A DNA stretch of 64,000 nt from CBDAPU01 sp965198875 (GTDB lineage Bacteria > Pseudomonadota > Gammaproteobacteria > Eutrophobiales > Eutrophobiaceae), in contig CBDAPU010000001.1 in NCBI GenBank assembly GCA_965198875.1, positions 744,001 to 808,000 of the forward strand, written 5' to 3'. Both the position numbers and the translations under genes were made by a program. This document shows, piece after piece, positions 47,386-58,892 of the stretch. Under the pieces are notes generated by a model that was given only the letters and a program-made list of their open reading frames with translations, had not been told where the DNA came from and searched no databases. Within the stretch, counting starts at the first letter, position 1. Every line of letters begins with the position of its first letter.

Positions 47386-47746
47386 TGTGCGATGGATAAT
47401 GTAGATATAACAGGCCCGGGCGCAACACCGCCGATGCGTAATGATCGCGCCGGTAATACCGATTGTTTCTGCAAAATCCGCCCATCACTGTGCAAATACA
47501 GCAAACCCCAACCGCCACAGATGGAGAAGTGTTCACACGCCGATCTAAATCGTTGTCCTGAAGATGCCAGGACATCGACAACATCACCTTCATCACACCT
47601 GCCTCGCCTTCGGGCATATTGAAAACTGGCTGTCTCATCAGGCGACACATCGTCTATATGGGCGATCCCCGGCCCTCATGGGAGAAGGATGCGATGATTG
47701 CAACAACCCAAGGTGGGCGAGATATGTATTACCTCTTCGGGGCATA
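47382..47746 (-). pseudogene. rlmD: Remnant of 23S rRNA (uracil-5-)-methyltransferase RlmD, N-terminal part
   Basis: On the minus strand VVAIIASFSHEGRG gives the TRAM domain start. After a one-base loss in a G-run (47667-47670) the reading continues IAHIDD, then FQYARRRGRCDEGDVVDVLA, CEHFSICGGWGLLYLHSDG and LRIGGVAPGPVI. This follows the N-terminal third of RlmD, including the iron-sulfur region in which CGGC has become CGGW. An in-frame stop lies at the start, part of the TRAM domain is missing, and the catalytic methyltransferase domain is absent. In Pseudomonas rlmD follows cysM, and cysM is close by here, which supports the identification. The assignment is by eye. Confidence 0.72.
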
Positions 47747-47780
47747 CACGTTATCAGCGACAGATCACCCGCCACATCCC

Positions 47781-48584
47781 TTAGCGCCCGCCTTTAGAGA
47801 GCAGGCGCTCATCCCGCCATGCCGCAAGAAATTTTTGTAAATGCGGTTTATCCTCGGCGGATAATTTTTTCCTGAGCCGTTCACATTGAGCTCCATAGGC
47901 GTCCATCGAGAGAGCCCCGCGGATCAGTTGAAAGCGAAGATAGACAAGGTAGGTGTTGAGCACATCGGACTCGCAATAATGCCGAATTAACTCGATATCA
48001 CCGGCCAGATAACTGTCCCATACCTTATCTCCCGCCATCCCCATTTTCCCCGGAAAACCCAGCATGGAGGCGATCTCGGTCAGTGGCGCAAAGGCACGAA
48101 ACTCATAGCCCGCCAACACATCCATGAGATCAGTGTGACGTTGATGGTAGCGGCTAAGGTAATTGTTCCAGCGAAAACCCGGATCATCATCACCGGTCTC
48201 CCAATACCGGGGGGCCTGAATACCGTGCAACAGCGCCCGGTAATGCAACACCGGCAGATCGAACCCGCGACCATTCCAGGAAACCAGGGTGGGCGTGTAT
48301 CTCTCTATGCCTTCAAAAAAACGCTGGATCAATTCAGACTCATCGGACTGAGGGCTCCCCAATGACCAGACCTTGAGATCATCTTTCTCAACCAACACCA
48401 CCGATATCGCCACCACCCGGTGCAGATGCAGGCGCAGGAACTCAGAGGCATTATCCGTCTCCTGCCGACGCCTGTTCAGCATGACCTCAGCGGTGTCCCT
48501 GTCGGGCAGCCCATCCAAGTTAAATAAGCGTCTGCCGGTATCCAGATCAGGGATGGTTTCAATATCGAAGACAAGCGTGTTCAT
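47781..48584 (-). CDS. PolB-like 3'-5' exonuclease domain protein
   Basis: This 267-residue protein matches the predicted 3'-5' exonuclease family related to the proofreading domain of PolB. The DEDD motifs are visible as FDIETIPD (motif I), WNGRGFDLPVL (motif II) and HYCESDVLNTYLVYLRF (motif III). The start at 48584 places FDIETIPD at the N-terminus as in the family; an upstream ATG ten codons earlier is possible. It sits between cysM and the rlmD remnant. Its cellular role is not established. Confidence 0.9.
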   Translation of the reverse strand: MNTLVFDIETIPDLDTGRRLFNLDGLPDRDTAEVMLNRRRQETDNASEFLRLHLHRVVAISVVLVEKDDLKVWSLGSPQSDESELIQRFFEGIERYTPTLVSWNGRGFDLPVLHYRALLHGIQAPRYWETGDDDPGFRWNNYLSRYHQRHTDLMDVLAGYEFRAFAPLTEIASMLGFPGKMGMAGDKVWDSYLAGDIELIRHYCESDVLNTYLVYLRFQLIRGALSMDAYGAQCERLRKKLSAEDKPHLQKFLAAWRDERLLSKGGR

Positions 48585-48643
48585 GTTTTCGATAGTCCTG
48601 GATTGAGGTCTCATCCCGTTATCCTCTGATCATCACAGACAAG

Positions 48644-49564
48644 TCATTCGGGAAAAACCGGGGTGGAGAGGTATCGATCGCCCCGATCACAAATAATCAC
48701 AACGATAACGGCGTTCTCTATGTTAGCGGATAATCGTAACGCCGCCGAGACAGCGCCGCCGGAGGAGATCCCGGCGAACAGGCCCTCTTCCCGGGCAAGC
48801 CTTCGCGTCATCTCCTCGGCCTGCGCCGATGTGACGTCTATCACTTCATCTACTCGCTCTCTCTGAAAAATCGCCGGTAGATAGGCGGCCGGCCAACGGC
48901 GTATGCCGGGTATGTTCTCATCACCGGCAGGCTGCACACCAACAATTTGCACCGCCTGGTTTCGCTCTTTCAAAAACCGGGACACGCCCATGATCGTCCC
49001 GGTTGTGCCCATAGCGCTGACAAAGTGAGTCACCTTGCCCCGGGTATCACGCCAGATCTCCGGGCCGGTGCCTTCATAATGGGCGCGCGGGTTGTCGGGG
49101 TTGGCGAATTGATCCAGGATCCGCCCCCGCCCTTCTCGCTGCATCGCCGCCGCCAGATCCCGCGCCCCTTCCATGCCCTGCTCTTTGCTGACCAGGACAA
49201 GCTCGGCGCCGAAAGCACGCATGATCCGTCTGCGCTCCACAGTTAAATTATCCGGCATGATCAACGTCATGCGATAACCCCGTATTGCCGCCACCATCGC
49301 CAGAGCAATACCGGTATTACCACTGGTCGCCTCTATTAGCGCATCACCCGGCCTGATCTCTCCACGCAACTCGGCATAATGGATCATGCCGAGGGCCGGG
49401 CGATCTTTAATGGAACCTGCCGGGTTATTCCCCTCCAGTTTCGCCAGCACGATATTGGAGGTATCACCGGGCAGGCGTTGTAATGTTACCAGCGGGGTAT
49501 TGCCCACACTGGAGTCAACAGCCGGGTAATGTGCAACAGGGTATGATGATGCTGTGGAGGACAT
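48644..49564 (-). CDS. cysM: Cysteine synthase B (O-acetylserine sulfhydrylase)
   Basis: The 306-residue PLP enzyme is CysM, which makes cysteine or S-sulfocysteine from O-acetylserine. The PLP lysine is in NNPAGSIKDRPAL and the substrate loop is EATSGNTGIALA. The phosphate loop is SAMGTTGTIMG. LVSKEQGMEGARDLA and the B-type length favour CysM over CysK. An alternative GTG is two codons upstream; neither start has a strong ribosome site. It follows rimI by 20 bases. Confidence 0.93.
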   Translation of the reverse strand: MSSTASSYPVAHYPAVDSSVGNTPLVTLQRLPGDTSNIVLAKLEGNNPAGSIKDRPALGMIHYAELRGEIRPGDALIEATSGNTGIALAMVAAIRGYRMTLIMPDNLTVERRRIMRAFGAELVLVSKEQGMEGARDLAAAMQREGRGRILDQFANPDNPRAHYEGTGPEIWRDTRGKVTHFVSAMGTTGTIMGVSRFLKERNQAVQIVGVQPAGDENIPGIRRWPAAYLPAIFQRERVDEVIDVTSAQAEEMTRRLAREEGLFAGISSGGAVSAALRLSANIENAVIVVIICDRGDRYLSTPVFPE

Positions 49565-49584
49565 GGGCACGTCGGCGGTATTTC

Positions 49585-50052
49585 TTATGATATGGCCATA
49601 GCCATGACAACGGCGTCTTCTCTGCCATACTCTGACGGATAATAATTACGGCGCATTCCCGTCTCGATAAACCCGGCCCTCTGATAGAACTCTCTGGCAA
49701 TCTCATTTGACAGTCGCACCTCTAAAGAGGCCATCTGCGCTTTATGCCCCTGTGCGATACCCAGTATAAAACGCAACAACATACCGCCCATTCCCATGCC
49801 ATGGTATTCAGGGTGGATACACAGATTGAGAATATGCGACTGATCAATGTTCACCGACATAACCGCATAGCCGGCTATCACGCCTTGCTGCTCCACAACC
49901 CAACAACAATAACCAACGTATAAACAATCCGTGAAGCCGCTCCTTGACCAGGGGAAAGCATAGACCGCCCGTTCGATCTGCAAAACATCGGGCAGGTCCT
50001 CTTCCACCATGGGACGAAACCCCATGAACGGCTCATTTAATAGCGCGCACAT
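49585..50052 (-). CDS. rimI: Ribosomal-protein-alanine N-acetyltransferase RimI
   Basis: This 155-residue GNAT protein matches RimI, which acetylates the N-terminal alanine of ribosomal protein S18. The acetyl-CoA loop is HPEYHGMGMGGMLLRF, the catalytic region NLCIHPEY, and the C-terminal RAGFIETGMRRNYYP is family-typical. It overlaps the uracil-DNA glycosylase gene by 16 bases, so the two are coupled. The start may lie at an internal ATG (MGFRPM), ten codons downstream. Confidence 0.9.
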   Translation of the reverse strand: MCALLNEPFMGFRPMVEEDLPDVLQIERAVYAFPWSRSGFTDCLYVGYCCWVVEQQGVIAGYAVMSVNIDQSHILNLCIHPEYHGMGMGGMLLRFILGIAQGHKAQMASLEVRLSNEIAREFYQRAGFIETGMRRNYYPSEYGREDAVVMAMAIS

Positions 50053-50747
50053 CTTCGCTCTTCATATATTTTCACCGCCCGTTGTAAGTCTTGCCAGGAC
50101 TTCCTTTTCTCTTTGGGTGAGCGTAACAAATAAGCGGGGTGATAGGTTACCACCACCGGCACGGGTGGCTCGCCGTAGTGATAACACCTGCCACGCATCT
50201 TGCCGATGGGTGTATCGAGCTTGAGTAGATTTTGTGCGGCAACACGGCCCAAAGCTAGAATGAGTTTCGGCTTTATGGCGTCAATTTGCCGGGCAAGGTA
50301 ATGCTCACAGGATGAGACCTCCTCCGGCTTTGGATCGCGATTATTGGGCGGCCTGCATTTGAGGATGTTGGCGATGAAGACCTGCTCACGGCTCAGCTCG
50401 ATTGCCGCCAACATAGCGTCGAGTAATTTGCCCGCACGGCCCACAAACGGCTCACCTCGTCTGTCTTCCTCCGCCCCCGGCGCCTCTCCTATAAGCATCC
50501 AGTGTGCATTCACATCACCCACGCCGAATACCGTCTGTGTCCTGCCGGTATGCAGCGCGCATTGTTTGCATTGCGCCACCTTCTCCTTCAGGGCGTCCCA
50601 GCCTTCAGGGCGGTTATCCTCAGCCACCATCACGGGCGTAGATGGCGACGGTTGATCGCCTGGTGAGAAAACGCCCGTCTCCCTCGGCGACCAGAGTGCG
50701 ATACCCATGGCCTGAAGATACTGCTGTTGTTGTCGGGTTAGTCTCAT
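50037..50747 (-). CDS. Uracil-DNA glycosylase, family 4
   Basis: This 236-residue protein is a family 4 iron-sulfur uracil-DNA glycosylase that removes uracil from DNA. The four cluster cysteines are in [22 protein letters not shown] and EVSSCEHYL. Catalytic motif I is [15 protein letters not shown] and motif III is [11 protein letters not shown]. The N-terminal ~55 residues are a variable extension. It overlaps leuA by 4 bases and rimI by 16, forming a compact minus-strand run. Confidence 0.93.
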   Translation of the reverse strand: MRLTRQQQQYLQAMGIALWSPRETGVFSPGDQPSPSTPVMVAEDNRPEGWDALKEKVAQCKQCALHTGRTQTVFGVGDVNAHWMLIGEAPGAEEDRRGEPFVGRAGKLLDAMLAAIELSREQVFIANILKCRPPNNRDPKPEEVSSCEHYLARQIDAIKPKLILALGRVAAQNLLKLDTPIGKMRGRCYHYGEPPVPVVVTYHPAYLLRSPKEKRKSWQDLQRAVKIYEERRCARY

Positions 50748-52276
50748 GCCTGGGGATGGATTTTCTCCGTCAGTGAATGGGCGCGGTTTATGGCGTTGAT
50801 GTAGGCTTTCGCGGAAGCTGCGACAATATCCGTATCTGAGCCGCGACCATTTATCACATGGCCGTTTTTATGCACGCGTACCGTCACCTCACCCTGTGCA
50901 TCGGTACCGCCGGTAATGTTCTTCACTGAAAATAACTGCAACTCACAACCGCTGGTGACGATGGCTTCGATGGCTTTGAACACCGCATCCACCGGCCCGT
51001 CACCCGCTGATGTGGTCGGTTTCTCATCACCATCTACAGACAGGGTGAGCTCAGCGGTTGGTACCTCGCCGGTTTCCGTGATCACGCGTAATGAGACCAG
51101 CTTGATCCGCTCGCCGTTATCCTGCAAGTTATCCGTGACGATGCTCTGTAAGTCTTCATCATAGATCTCGTGTTTTTTATCGGCGAGGGCCTTGAATTTC
51201 CTAAACGCATTGTTCAGCTCCGCTTCACTTTCACATTCAAGGCCGATCTCCTTCAGCCGGGTACGAAAGGCATTGCGCCCGGAGTGTTTACCCAGCACCA
51301 GTCGATTGGTTGACCAGCCCACATCCTGCGCCCGCATGATCTCATAGGTCTCTCTGCTTTTGATCACCCCATCCTGATGGATCCCGGACTCATGGGCGAA
51401 GGCATTGGCGCCGACCACCGCCTTATTCGGCTGTACCGGAAAACCGGTGATATTCGAGACCAGCTTTGAACAGTTGACGATTTCTGTCGTATCCAGATTA
51501 GTCTTACAGTGAAAATAATCCTTGCGTGTGTGCACCGCCATCACGATCTCTTCCAATGCCGCATTACCGGCCCGCTCACCCAAACCATTTATCGTGCATT
51601 CCACCTGGCGGGCGCCGTTCATCACCGCCGCTAATGAATTGGCTACGGCGAGCCCGAGATCATTGTGACAATGTACGGAGAAGATGGCCTGATCGGCATT
51701 GGGAACCCGTTCAATAATGCCCTTGATGGTCTCGCCAAACTGGGCCGGCATACTGTAACCCACGGTATCGGGTATGTTGATCGTTGTTGCGCCTGCGTTG
51801 ATCACCGCCTCGATTACCCGACAAAGAAAATCGAGCTCGGAGCGAGCAGCATCCTCAGGGGAGAACTCCACATCGTCAGTGTATCCTCTTGCACGTTTCA
51901 CCGCCTTCACCGCCGCCGCCACCACCTCATCGGGCTGCATCTTCAGCTTGCGTTCCATGTGGATGGGTGATGTGGCGATAAAGGTATGGATCCGGGCCGA
52001 CCTTGCCGACTTCAAGGCGCTGGCCGCTGCATCGATATCCTTATCGCCGGTACGCGCCAAAGCGCACACGGTGCTCTCTTCAATGATCTCGGCTACGGAC
52101 TTCACCGATTCGAAGTCACCGGGGCTGGCAACGGGAAACCCGGCCTCAATCACATCGACCTGCATTTTCTCCAATGCCCTGGCAACCTGCATTTTCTCAC
52201 CGCGGGTCATGGATGCGCCGGGGCTTTGCTCCCCATCACGCAATGTGGTATCAAAAATAATGAGTTTATCTGTCAT
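50744..52276 (-). CDS. leuA: 2-isopropylmalate synthase
   Basis: The 510-residue protein is LeuA, the first committed enzyme of leucine synthesis. [18 protein letters not shown] and [21 protein letters not shown] are the HMGL-like signatures, and the C-terminal LeuA dimer domain, which carries leucine feedback inhibition, covers roughly 380-505. The ATG at 52276 is chosen because GAGGAG is 7 bases upstream, rather than the ATG eight codons earlier. It follows pssA after about 230 bases, so it may have a separate promoter. Confidence 0.97.
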   Translation of the reverse strand: MTDKLIIFDTTLRDGEQSPGASMTRGEKMQVARALEKMQVDVIEAGFPVASPGDFESVKSVAEIIEESTVCALARTGDKDIDAAASALKSARSARIHTFIATSPIHMERKLKMQPDEVVAAAVKAVKRARGYTDDVEFSPEDAARSELDFLCRVIEAVINAGATTINIPDTVGYSMPAQFGETIKGIIERVPNADQAIFSVHCHNDLGLAVANSLAAVMNGARQVECTINGLGERAGNAALEEIVMAVHTRKDYFHCKTNLDTTEIVNCSKLVSNITGFPVQPNKAVVGANAFAHESGIHQDGVIKSRETYEIMRAQDVGWSTNRLVLGKHSGRNAFRTRLKEIGLECESEAELNNAFRKFKALADKKHEIYDEDLQSIVTDNLQDNGERIKLVSLRVITETGEVPTAELTLSVDGDEKPTTSAGDGPVDAVFKAIEAIVTSGCELQLFSVKNITGGTDAQGEVTVRVHKNGHVINGRGSDTDIVAASAKAYINAINRAHSLTEKIHPQA

Positions 52277-52507
52277 GGTGCTGCTCCTCGCGCCCTTCAA
52301 CTAGATGGATCTTGACTGCAAAAATAAAAAATACAAACGGATTGTGATGTGGATATATGCCCCTAGCAGGGCAGCAGGAGCAGGCGAGATAGCACGCTCA
52401 CCGACAGACGGCAAGGTAAGAGGGCGGAATTGAATGACCCGTTCACGCTCATGATGGGGCTAAGGATAGCTACTAGCGGGATAATTGCAAGTCAACTTCG
52501 GCTTTTT

Positions 52508-53248
52508 CTATGGCTCTTCCTGCACCGCCCGGCTCGCCCTGTGCCGCCTCAGTAGAATCAGGGTCAATAAGGGGCCTGAGATCGCATAGCCCAATGCCAG
52601 CAACAACAACACCAGCGAGGGTCGCAGGGCCACCAGCACAATGATGAGCACGATAATGGACACATTGATAAACGGCACCTTGCCGCGTAGATCGAATTGT
52701 TTGAAACTGTGATAGCGAATGTTGCTCACCATCAGGATGCTGATCAGCAAGGTAACGGGAAAAGAAAAAACGATAATGCCGGTGCCATCGGCTAATCCGT
52801 ACACATCACCCCACCACACCATGCCGGCCATCACCGCCGCCGCCGCCGGGCTCGGCAGGCCCTGGAAATAGCGTTTATCCGAGCTCCCCGCCTGGGTATT
52901 AAAGCGGGCGAGCCTAAGGGCGGCGGCAGAGGCAAAAACGAAACAGGCCAGCCAGCCCAGTTTCCCAAACTCAAACAAAGACCACTGGTAGATCACCAAT
53001 GCCGGCGCCAAACCAAACGAGACCATGTCCGACAAGCTGTCGTATTGCACGCCAAAATCACTTTGTGTCTTCGTCATTCTCGCTATGCGCCCATCCATGC
53101 CATCGAGGATCATGGCGATAAAAATTGCGATAGCGGCCGCCTCATAACGGTCGTTGATGGCGGCGACAATGGCATAGAACCCGGCGAACAACGCAGATGT
53201 TGTAAACAGATTGGGCAATAAATAAATGCCTCGGCGCCGTCTCGTCAT
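52508..53248 (-). CDS. pssA: CDP-diacylglycerol-serine O-phosphatidyltransferase
   Basis: This 246-residue integral membrane protein is a Gram-positive-type PssA that forms phosphatidylserine, the precursor of phosphatidylethanolamine. The CDP-alcohol phosphotransferase motif spans DGMDGRIARMTKTQSDFG and VQYDSLSDMVSFG, with all conserved Asp residues. About seven membrane helices follow, including VTLLISILMV and FINVSIIVLIIVLVAL. It sits between ilvC and leuA, as in beta- and gammaproteobacteria; psd, often adjacent, is not visible. Confidence 0.95.
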   Translation of the reverse strand: MTRRRRGIYLLPNLFTTSALFAGFYAIVAAINDRYEAAAIAIFIAMILDGMDGRIARMTKTQSDFGVQYDSLSDMVSFGLAPALVIYQWSLFEFGKLGWLACFVFASAAALRLARFNTQAGSSDKRYFQGLPSPAAAAVMAGMVWWGDVYGLADGTGIIVFSFPVTLLISILMVSNIRYHSFKQFDLRGKVPFINVSIIVLIIVLVALRPSLVLLLLALGYAISGPLLTLILLRRHRASRAVQEEP

Positions 53249-53682
53249 GGTTGGGCTGGATAGTCAGGTTATGGCACTGCTACACACTACAGACTTATAG
53301 CGTAAAACGCCATTGCAGAGGATGTAGGAAAACGCAATGTTTTATAGCGAAAGACTGAAGTCTACGATCAGCTTGCAAGATAAGTATGATGCGAACAATC
53401 ATGCTGATCGAAAGCATCACAAAGCCCACTGATGAGCGCATTACCGTAACTTGCCCTCGCCCCGGGCCGGATATCTATTCTCGCACTCCCCAGGTATACA
53501 CACGCCGATCAAAGGGGAGAAAGCGGCAAACACGGCTGATGCGAAAAGTTGCTCCATGAATAATGAGAAAACCATCAGCGGCACGAATACCAGGAGAGGA
53601 ATCATGCCTGCCCGGGTTATGGGTTGGGCGGGGTGTTCGCCCTATCCTGCCGTGATGCTCACAATGCAATTTTATCCCCTCA
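53249..53682. other. 434-bp gap between ilvC and pssA
   Basis: No recognisable gene was found. The position is where psd (phosphatidylserine decarboxylase) lies in some relatives, but none of the three minus-strand frames shows psd motifs. A hydrophobic 54-codon frame (53605-53441, minus) starting MIPLLVFVPLMVFSLF lacks a ribosome site. Direct repeats TTATAGCG occur near 53295 and 53342. Confidence 0.5.
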
Positions 53683-54711
<1,029 letters not shown>

Positions 54712-54759
54712 TCATTGTGTGCCGTAAAATCGGTGTGTTATGAAATTCTGTTGATGGGC

Positions 54760-55251
54760 TCAAACCCTGATCGCTCTATGGCCCCGTGCGATGCCGGAAA
54801 CACCGGTTCTCACCGTCTCTAAAATCAGCCCCGGCGCCAGCGCCTGCAAAAACGCATCGAGCTTCTCGCCATTACCGGTCACCTCAATGGTGTAGGTATG
54901 CTCGGTAACATCGATAATCCGCCCCCTGAATATATCACTCAAACGCATTAACTCCTCCCGGGATGTATCTACCGCCTGCACTTTCACCAACATCAATTCT
55001 CTTTCAATGTGCGCGCTTTCGTTCAGGTCCACAACCTTGATGACGTCCACCAGTTTATTGACCTGCTTGGTGATCTGCTCAATGATCGGATCGGATCCCA
55101 CCGTCACGATGGTCATTCTTGAGACCGTCGGCTCTTCGGTTGGGGCAACGGTTAATGATTCGATGTTAAAGCCGCGCGCAGAGAACAATCCCGAGATCCG
55201 AGATAGGGCGCCGGATTCGTTCTCAACCAATAACGATAAAATATGACGCAT
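54760..55251 (-). CDS. ilvH: Acetolactate synthase small regulatory subunit
   Basis: The 163-residue protein has an N-terminal ACT domain (ILSLLVENESGALSRISGLFSARGFNIESL) that binds valine for feedback inhibition. A C-terminal domain follows (about 80-163) that contacts the catalytic subunit. Its ATG shares one base with the ilvI stop codon, indicating coupled translation. Confidence 0.97.
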   Translation of the reverse strand: MRHILSLLVENESGALSRISGLFSARGFNIESLTVAPTEEPTVSRMTIVTVGSDPIIEQITKQVNKLVDVIKVVDLNESAHIERELMLVKVQAVDTSREELMRLSDIFRGRIIDVTEHTYTIEVTGNGEKLDAFLQALAPGLILETVRTGVSGIARGHRAIRV

Positions 55252-56987
55252 CAGGCCAGTTCCCGTTCTTGCGAACCGGGCGCCAGATGCATTTCGTTTT
55301 GTCCTCTCCCGGCCACAATCATGGGGTATACGTTCTCCGCCTGGTCGGTAATGAAATCCATTAATATGAGTTTATCTTTCATGCCCAGGGCTTCCTGTAA
55401 TGCCGGCTCAACATCGGCGGCGTCTTCTATACGCATGCCTATGTGACCAAAGCTCTCGGCCAGCTTGACGAAATCCGGCAAGGCCTCCATATAAGAATGG
55501 GAGTAACGCTTCTCATAGAAGAACTCCTGCCATTGTCTCACCATGCCCATATAGCGATTGTTTAGATTGATGATCTTAACGGGCGCTTCATATTGCAAAC
55601 AGGTGGATAATTCCTGTATACACATGACCAGACTTGCCTCACCGGTGATGCAGACGACGGTCTCATCGGGATAGGCTATTTTCACCCCCATGGCCGCCGG
55701 CAAACCAAAGCCCATAGTGCCCAAACCACCGGAGTTTATCCAACGTCTTGGCTTGTCGAATTTATAAAACTGTGCGGCCCACATCTGATGCTGGCCGACA
55801 TCCGAGGTCACATAGGCATCGCCCCGGGTTAATTCATAGAGTTTTTCAATGACCATCTGTGGCTTGATCAGGGAAGACTGTCTATCAAACCGAAGGCAAT
55901 CCATGGCTTGCCAAGCCTTGATCTGTCGCCACCAGCTACTCACCGCCTGCTTGTCGATTTTGCTCTTGCTACTCTTTAATCCGGCATTGAGATCCGTGAG
56001 CACCTGTTTGACGTCACCCACAATAGGCACATCCACCGGCACATTTTTCGCAATCGATGATGGATCCACATCAATGTGGATGATCCTTGCATGGGGACAG
56101 AACTTCTCCAGATCACCGGTGACCCGATCATCGAAACGTGCGCCAATCGCCATCAGCACATCACATTGATGCATGGCCATGTTGGCCTCGTAAGTGCCGT
56201 GCATACCCAGCATACCGATAAATTGCTCATCGGTGGCGGGATAGGCGCCCAATCCCATCAAGGTATTGGTGATCGGATAGCCCAGCATACGGGTGAGCTC
56301 GGTTAGCTCCTCGTGTGCATCAGCAAGGATAACGCCGCCGCCGGTATAGATCATGGGTTGCTTCGCCGAGAGGAGCAGCTTGATGGCGCGTTTGATCTGC
56401 CCTGGATGCCCCTTCACAGTGGGGCGATATGAGCGCATACCCACTTCCCGGGGGTATACATATGCACAGGTATCGGCGGTGACGTCTTTGGGGATATCCA
56501 CCAACACCGGGCCCGGGCGACCACTGGCGGCAATATAAAATGCTTTCCTGATAGTGGCGGCCAGGTCTTTCACATCGCTGACAAGGAAGTTATGTTTGAC
56601 ACAGGGCCGACTGATCCCAATCGCATCGACTTCCTGGAAGGCGTCGTTACCAATCACCGAGGTGGGCACTTGCCCACTGAAAACCACCAGGGGGATGGAG
56701 TCCATATACGCCGTGGCGATCCCGGTAACCGCATTGGTCATGCCCGGCCCGGACGTCACCAGCACCACGCCCGGCCTGCCGGTCGCCCTGGCGTAACCAT
56801 CGGCAGCATGGGCGGCGCCCTGCTCATGCCGAACCAGGATATGCTCTACGTCCGTTTGTTTGTATAACTCATCATAAATATGCAATACGGCGCCACCGGG
56901 ATAGCCAAACAGATGCTTGACCCCTTGATCTTTCAACGCCCGGACGAAGATCTCGGCGCCACGTAATGTTGCTTTTGATTTGCTCAC
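55251..56987 (-). CDS. ilvI: Acetolactate synthase large catalytic subunit
   Basis: The 578-residue TPP enzyme forms acetolactate and acetohydroxybutyrate, the first shared step of branched-chain amino acid synthesis. The N-terminal domain has the catalytic glutamate in LVRHEQGAAHAADGYARATG. The TPP-binding region is VVCITGEASLVMCIQEL (GDG replaced by GEA) and LNNRYMGMVRQWQ. The frame is open to 57098, but GTG at 56987 gives the normal length and begins just before ATLRGAEIFVRAL; the ribosome site is weak, so the start is uncertain. The GEA variant deserves a check. Confidence 0.93.
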   Translation of the reverse strand: MSKSKATLRGAEIFVRALKDQGVKHLFGYPGGAVLHIYDELYKQTDVEHILVRHEQGAAHAADGYARATGRPGVVLVTSGPGMTNAVTGIATAYMDSIPLVVFSGQVPTSVIGNDAFQEVDAIGISRPCVKHNFLVSDVKDLAATIRKAFYIAASGRPGPVLVDIPKDVTADTCAYVYPREVGMRSYRPTVKGHPGQIKRAIKLLLSAKQPMIYTGGGVILADAHEELTELTRMLGYPITNTLMGLGAYPATDEQFIGMLGMHGTYEANMAMHQCDVLMAIGARFDDRVTGDLEKFCPHARIIHIDVDPSSIAKNVPVDVPIVGDVKQVLTDLNAGLKSSKSKIDKQAVSSWWRQIKAWQAMDCLRFDRQSSLIKPQMVIEKLYELTRGDAYVTSDVGQHQMWAAQFYKFDKPRRWINSGGLGTMGFGLPAAMGVKIAYPDETVVCITGEASLVMCIQELSTCLQYEAPVKIINLNNRYMGMVRQWQEFFYEKRYSHSYMEALPDFVKLAESFGHIGMRIEDAADVEPALQEALGMKDKLILMDFITDQAENVYPMIVAGRGQNEMHLAPGSQERELA

Positions 56988-57168
56988 CAGCGGTTTTGCA
57001 GATTGATTAACGGGAAGACAGGGGAAACTACTGATATTCCTTGAGAACGTCAAGTTGCGCTTTGCACAATGCAAACCCGGATGGGTACAATAGCGCACAG
57101 ATGAACCAACATTCAGGATGCGACCAAGTTAGCGTGGGCAACTTTATTACCGGGCACCGAAAACCATA

Positions 57169-58878
57169 ATGCGAACCACAGATATGTTGTTAGCGACCCT
57201 GCGTGAGGCGCCGGCGGATGCTGAAGTGATCAGTCATCAGTTAATGCTTCGAGCAGGTATGATCCGCAAAACGGCGGCGGGGATCTATAACTGGTTGCCA
57301 TTGGGATTAAAGGTGCTGCGAAAAGCGGAAGCCATTGTGCGCGAGGAAATGGATGCGACAGGGGCGCAGGAAGTCCTCTTATCCGCCGTACAACCTGCCG
57401 AGTTATGGCGGGAGTCCGGACGCTGGGAAGAATACGGGGCGGAATTGTTACGTCTTCATGATCGCCAGCAACGGGATTTCTGTATCGGCCCCACCCATGA
57501 GGAGAGCATCACCGATTTAATTCGCCATGAGATCCGTAGCTACAAGCAACTGCCGGCCACCTTCTATCAGATCCAGACCAAGTTCAGGGACGAGATACGA
57601 CCGCGCTTCGGCATTATGCGTGCCCGTGAATTTCTCATGAAGGATGGTTACTCGTTCCACTTACACCAAGCGTCCCTGGAGGCAACCTATGAGTTGATGT
57701 ACCGGACTTATTCGCGGATCTTCAAAAGAATCTCCCTTGACTTCAGGGTGGTCATTGCCGATAGCGGTAACATCGGCGGGGCGGTGTCCCACGAATTTCA
57801 CGTTTTGGCTGGATCAGGGGAAGATCGCATCGCCTTTACGGAGGATGCGGCATTCGCCAGCAACGTGGAACTCATCGCCTCGCCCATGCCCACTGGAAAA
57901 AGGGCCGCACCAGAGAAAGAACTGGAAAAAGTAGCGACCCCGGATCAGCGCACTATCGAAGAGATCAGTGATTTTCTGCATGTCACGCCAAAGCAATGCT
58001 TAAAGACCCTGATTGTGAATGGTCGGGATGGCGAGCTGGTTGCCCTGGTGTTGAGGGGGGATCATGAATTAAACCGCCTCAAAGCAGAGGTGTTGCCGGA
58101 AGTGGCGGCGCCACTCACCTTCGCCAGTGCAGAGCAGATCAATGAACAGATGGGTTGCGACATAGGCTCTCTGGGGCCGGTGGGGCTCGGCATAACCGTT
58201 ATCGCTGATCGGGCGGCCATGATGTTGTCTGATTTTGTTTGCGGCGCCAATACATCAGGTTATCACTTCACCGGGGTAAACTGGCGGCGGGACCTGGGCG
58301 AACCGGAACAAGCCGATTTAAGAAATGTGGTTGAGGGCGACCCTGCCCCCGACGACTCAGGGCCGCTAAAAATCGCCCGTGGTATAGAAGTCGGCCATAT
58401 TTTTCAGTTAGGGAGAAAATACAGCGAGGCCATGGGAGCGCATTGTCTCGATGAGAACGGGGCATCGGCGCCCCTGCTCATGGGTTGTTATGGTATTGGG
58501 ATCTCTCGCATTGTGGCGGCGGCCATCGAACAAAATCACGACGAGCGGGGGATCATATGGCCGCTATCCATCGCCCCCTATCAGCTTGCGCTTGTGCCGA
58601 TACACATGCACAAATCCGAGCGCCTGCGAGACGCCGCCGAAGACCTGTATCAAAGCCTCATGGCCAATGGTATCGAAACAGTATTCGATGATCGAAAAGA
58701 AAGACCGGGCGTCATGTTCGCCGACATGGAACTGATCGGGATCCCCCATCGGCTTGTGTTCAGCGAGAGGGGGTTGGATAACAACACCCTTGAATATAAA
58801 GGCAGGGTCGATAAGCAAAACACGGATGTGCCGTTCAATGAGGTGCTCCCCTTCATGAGGGATAAGCTGGGGCAATGA
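57169..58878 (+). CDS. proS: Prolyl-tRNA synthetase (bacterial type)
   Basis: The 569-residue class II synthetase charges tRNA-Pro. Motif 2 is visible in [34 protein letters not shown] and motif 3 in [20 protein letters not shown]. The inserted editing domain (about 225-400) contains [24 protein letters not shown]. The C-terminal anticodon-binding domain ends the protein. It is divergent from ilvI and convergent with acyP. The ATG at 57169 fits the family start [15 protein letters not shown]. Confidence 0.98.
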   Translation: MRTTDMLLATLREAPADAEVISHQLMLRAGMIRKTAAGIYNWLPLGLKVLRKAEAIVREEMDATGAQEVLLSAVQPAELWRESGRWEEYGAELLRLHDRQQRDFCIGPTHEESITDLIRHEIRSYKQLPATFYQIQTKFRDEIRPRFGIMRAREFLMKDGYSFHLHQASLEATYELMYRTYSRIFKRISLDFRVVIADSGNIGGAVSHEFHVLAGSGEDRIAFTEDAAFASNVELIASPMPTGKRAAPEKELEKVATPDQRTIEEISDFLHVTPKQCLKTLIVNGRDGELVALVLRGDHELNRLKAEVLPEVAAPLTFASAEQINEQMGCDIGSLGPVGLGITVIADRAAMMLSDFVCGANTSGYHFTGVNWRRDLGEPEQADLRNVVEGDPAPDDSGPLKIARGIEVGHIFQLGRKYSEAMGAHCLDENGASAPLLMGCYGIGISRIVAAAIEQNHDERGIIWPLSIAPYQLALVPIHMHKSERLRDAAEDLYQSLMANGIETVFDDRKERPGVMFADMELIGIPHRLVFSERGLDNNTLEYKGRVDKQNTDVPFNEVLPFMRDKLGQ

Positions 58879-58892
58879 GGCTTGCAGGGCGG

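Noticed and set aside
52277..52507. Riboswitch or T-box between pssA and leuA
   Set aside because: Only a 5-pair hairpin (TGCCC/GGGCA) is seen; no conserved T-box or leader elements are present.
53441..53605. Hydrophobic 54-codon frame (minus) between ilvC and pssA, considered as a small membrane protein or psd remnant
   Set aside because: No ribosome site and no psd motifs; hydrophobic reading can arise by chance.
56988..57168. Attenuator or leader peptide upstream of ilvI
   Set aside because: No run of Val, Leu or Ile codons in a short frame and no paired terminator hairpin were found; a TTGACG box exists but its -10 is poor.
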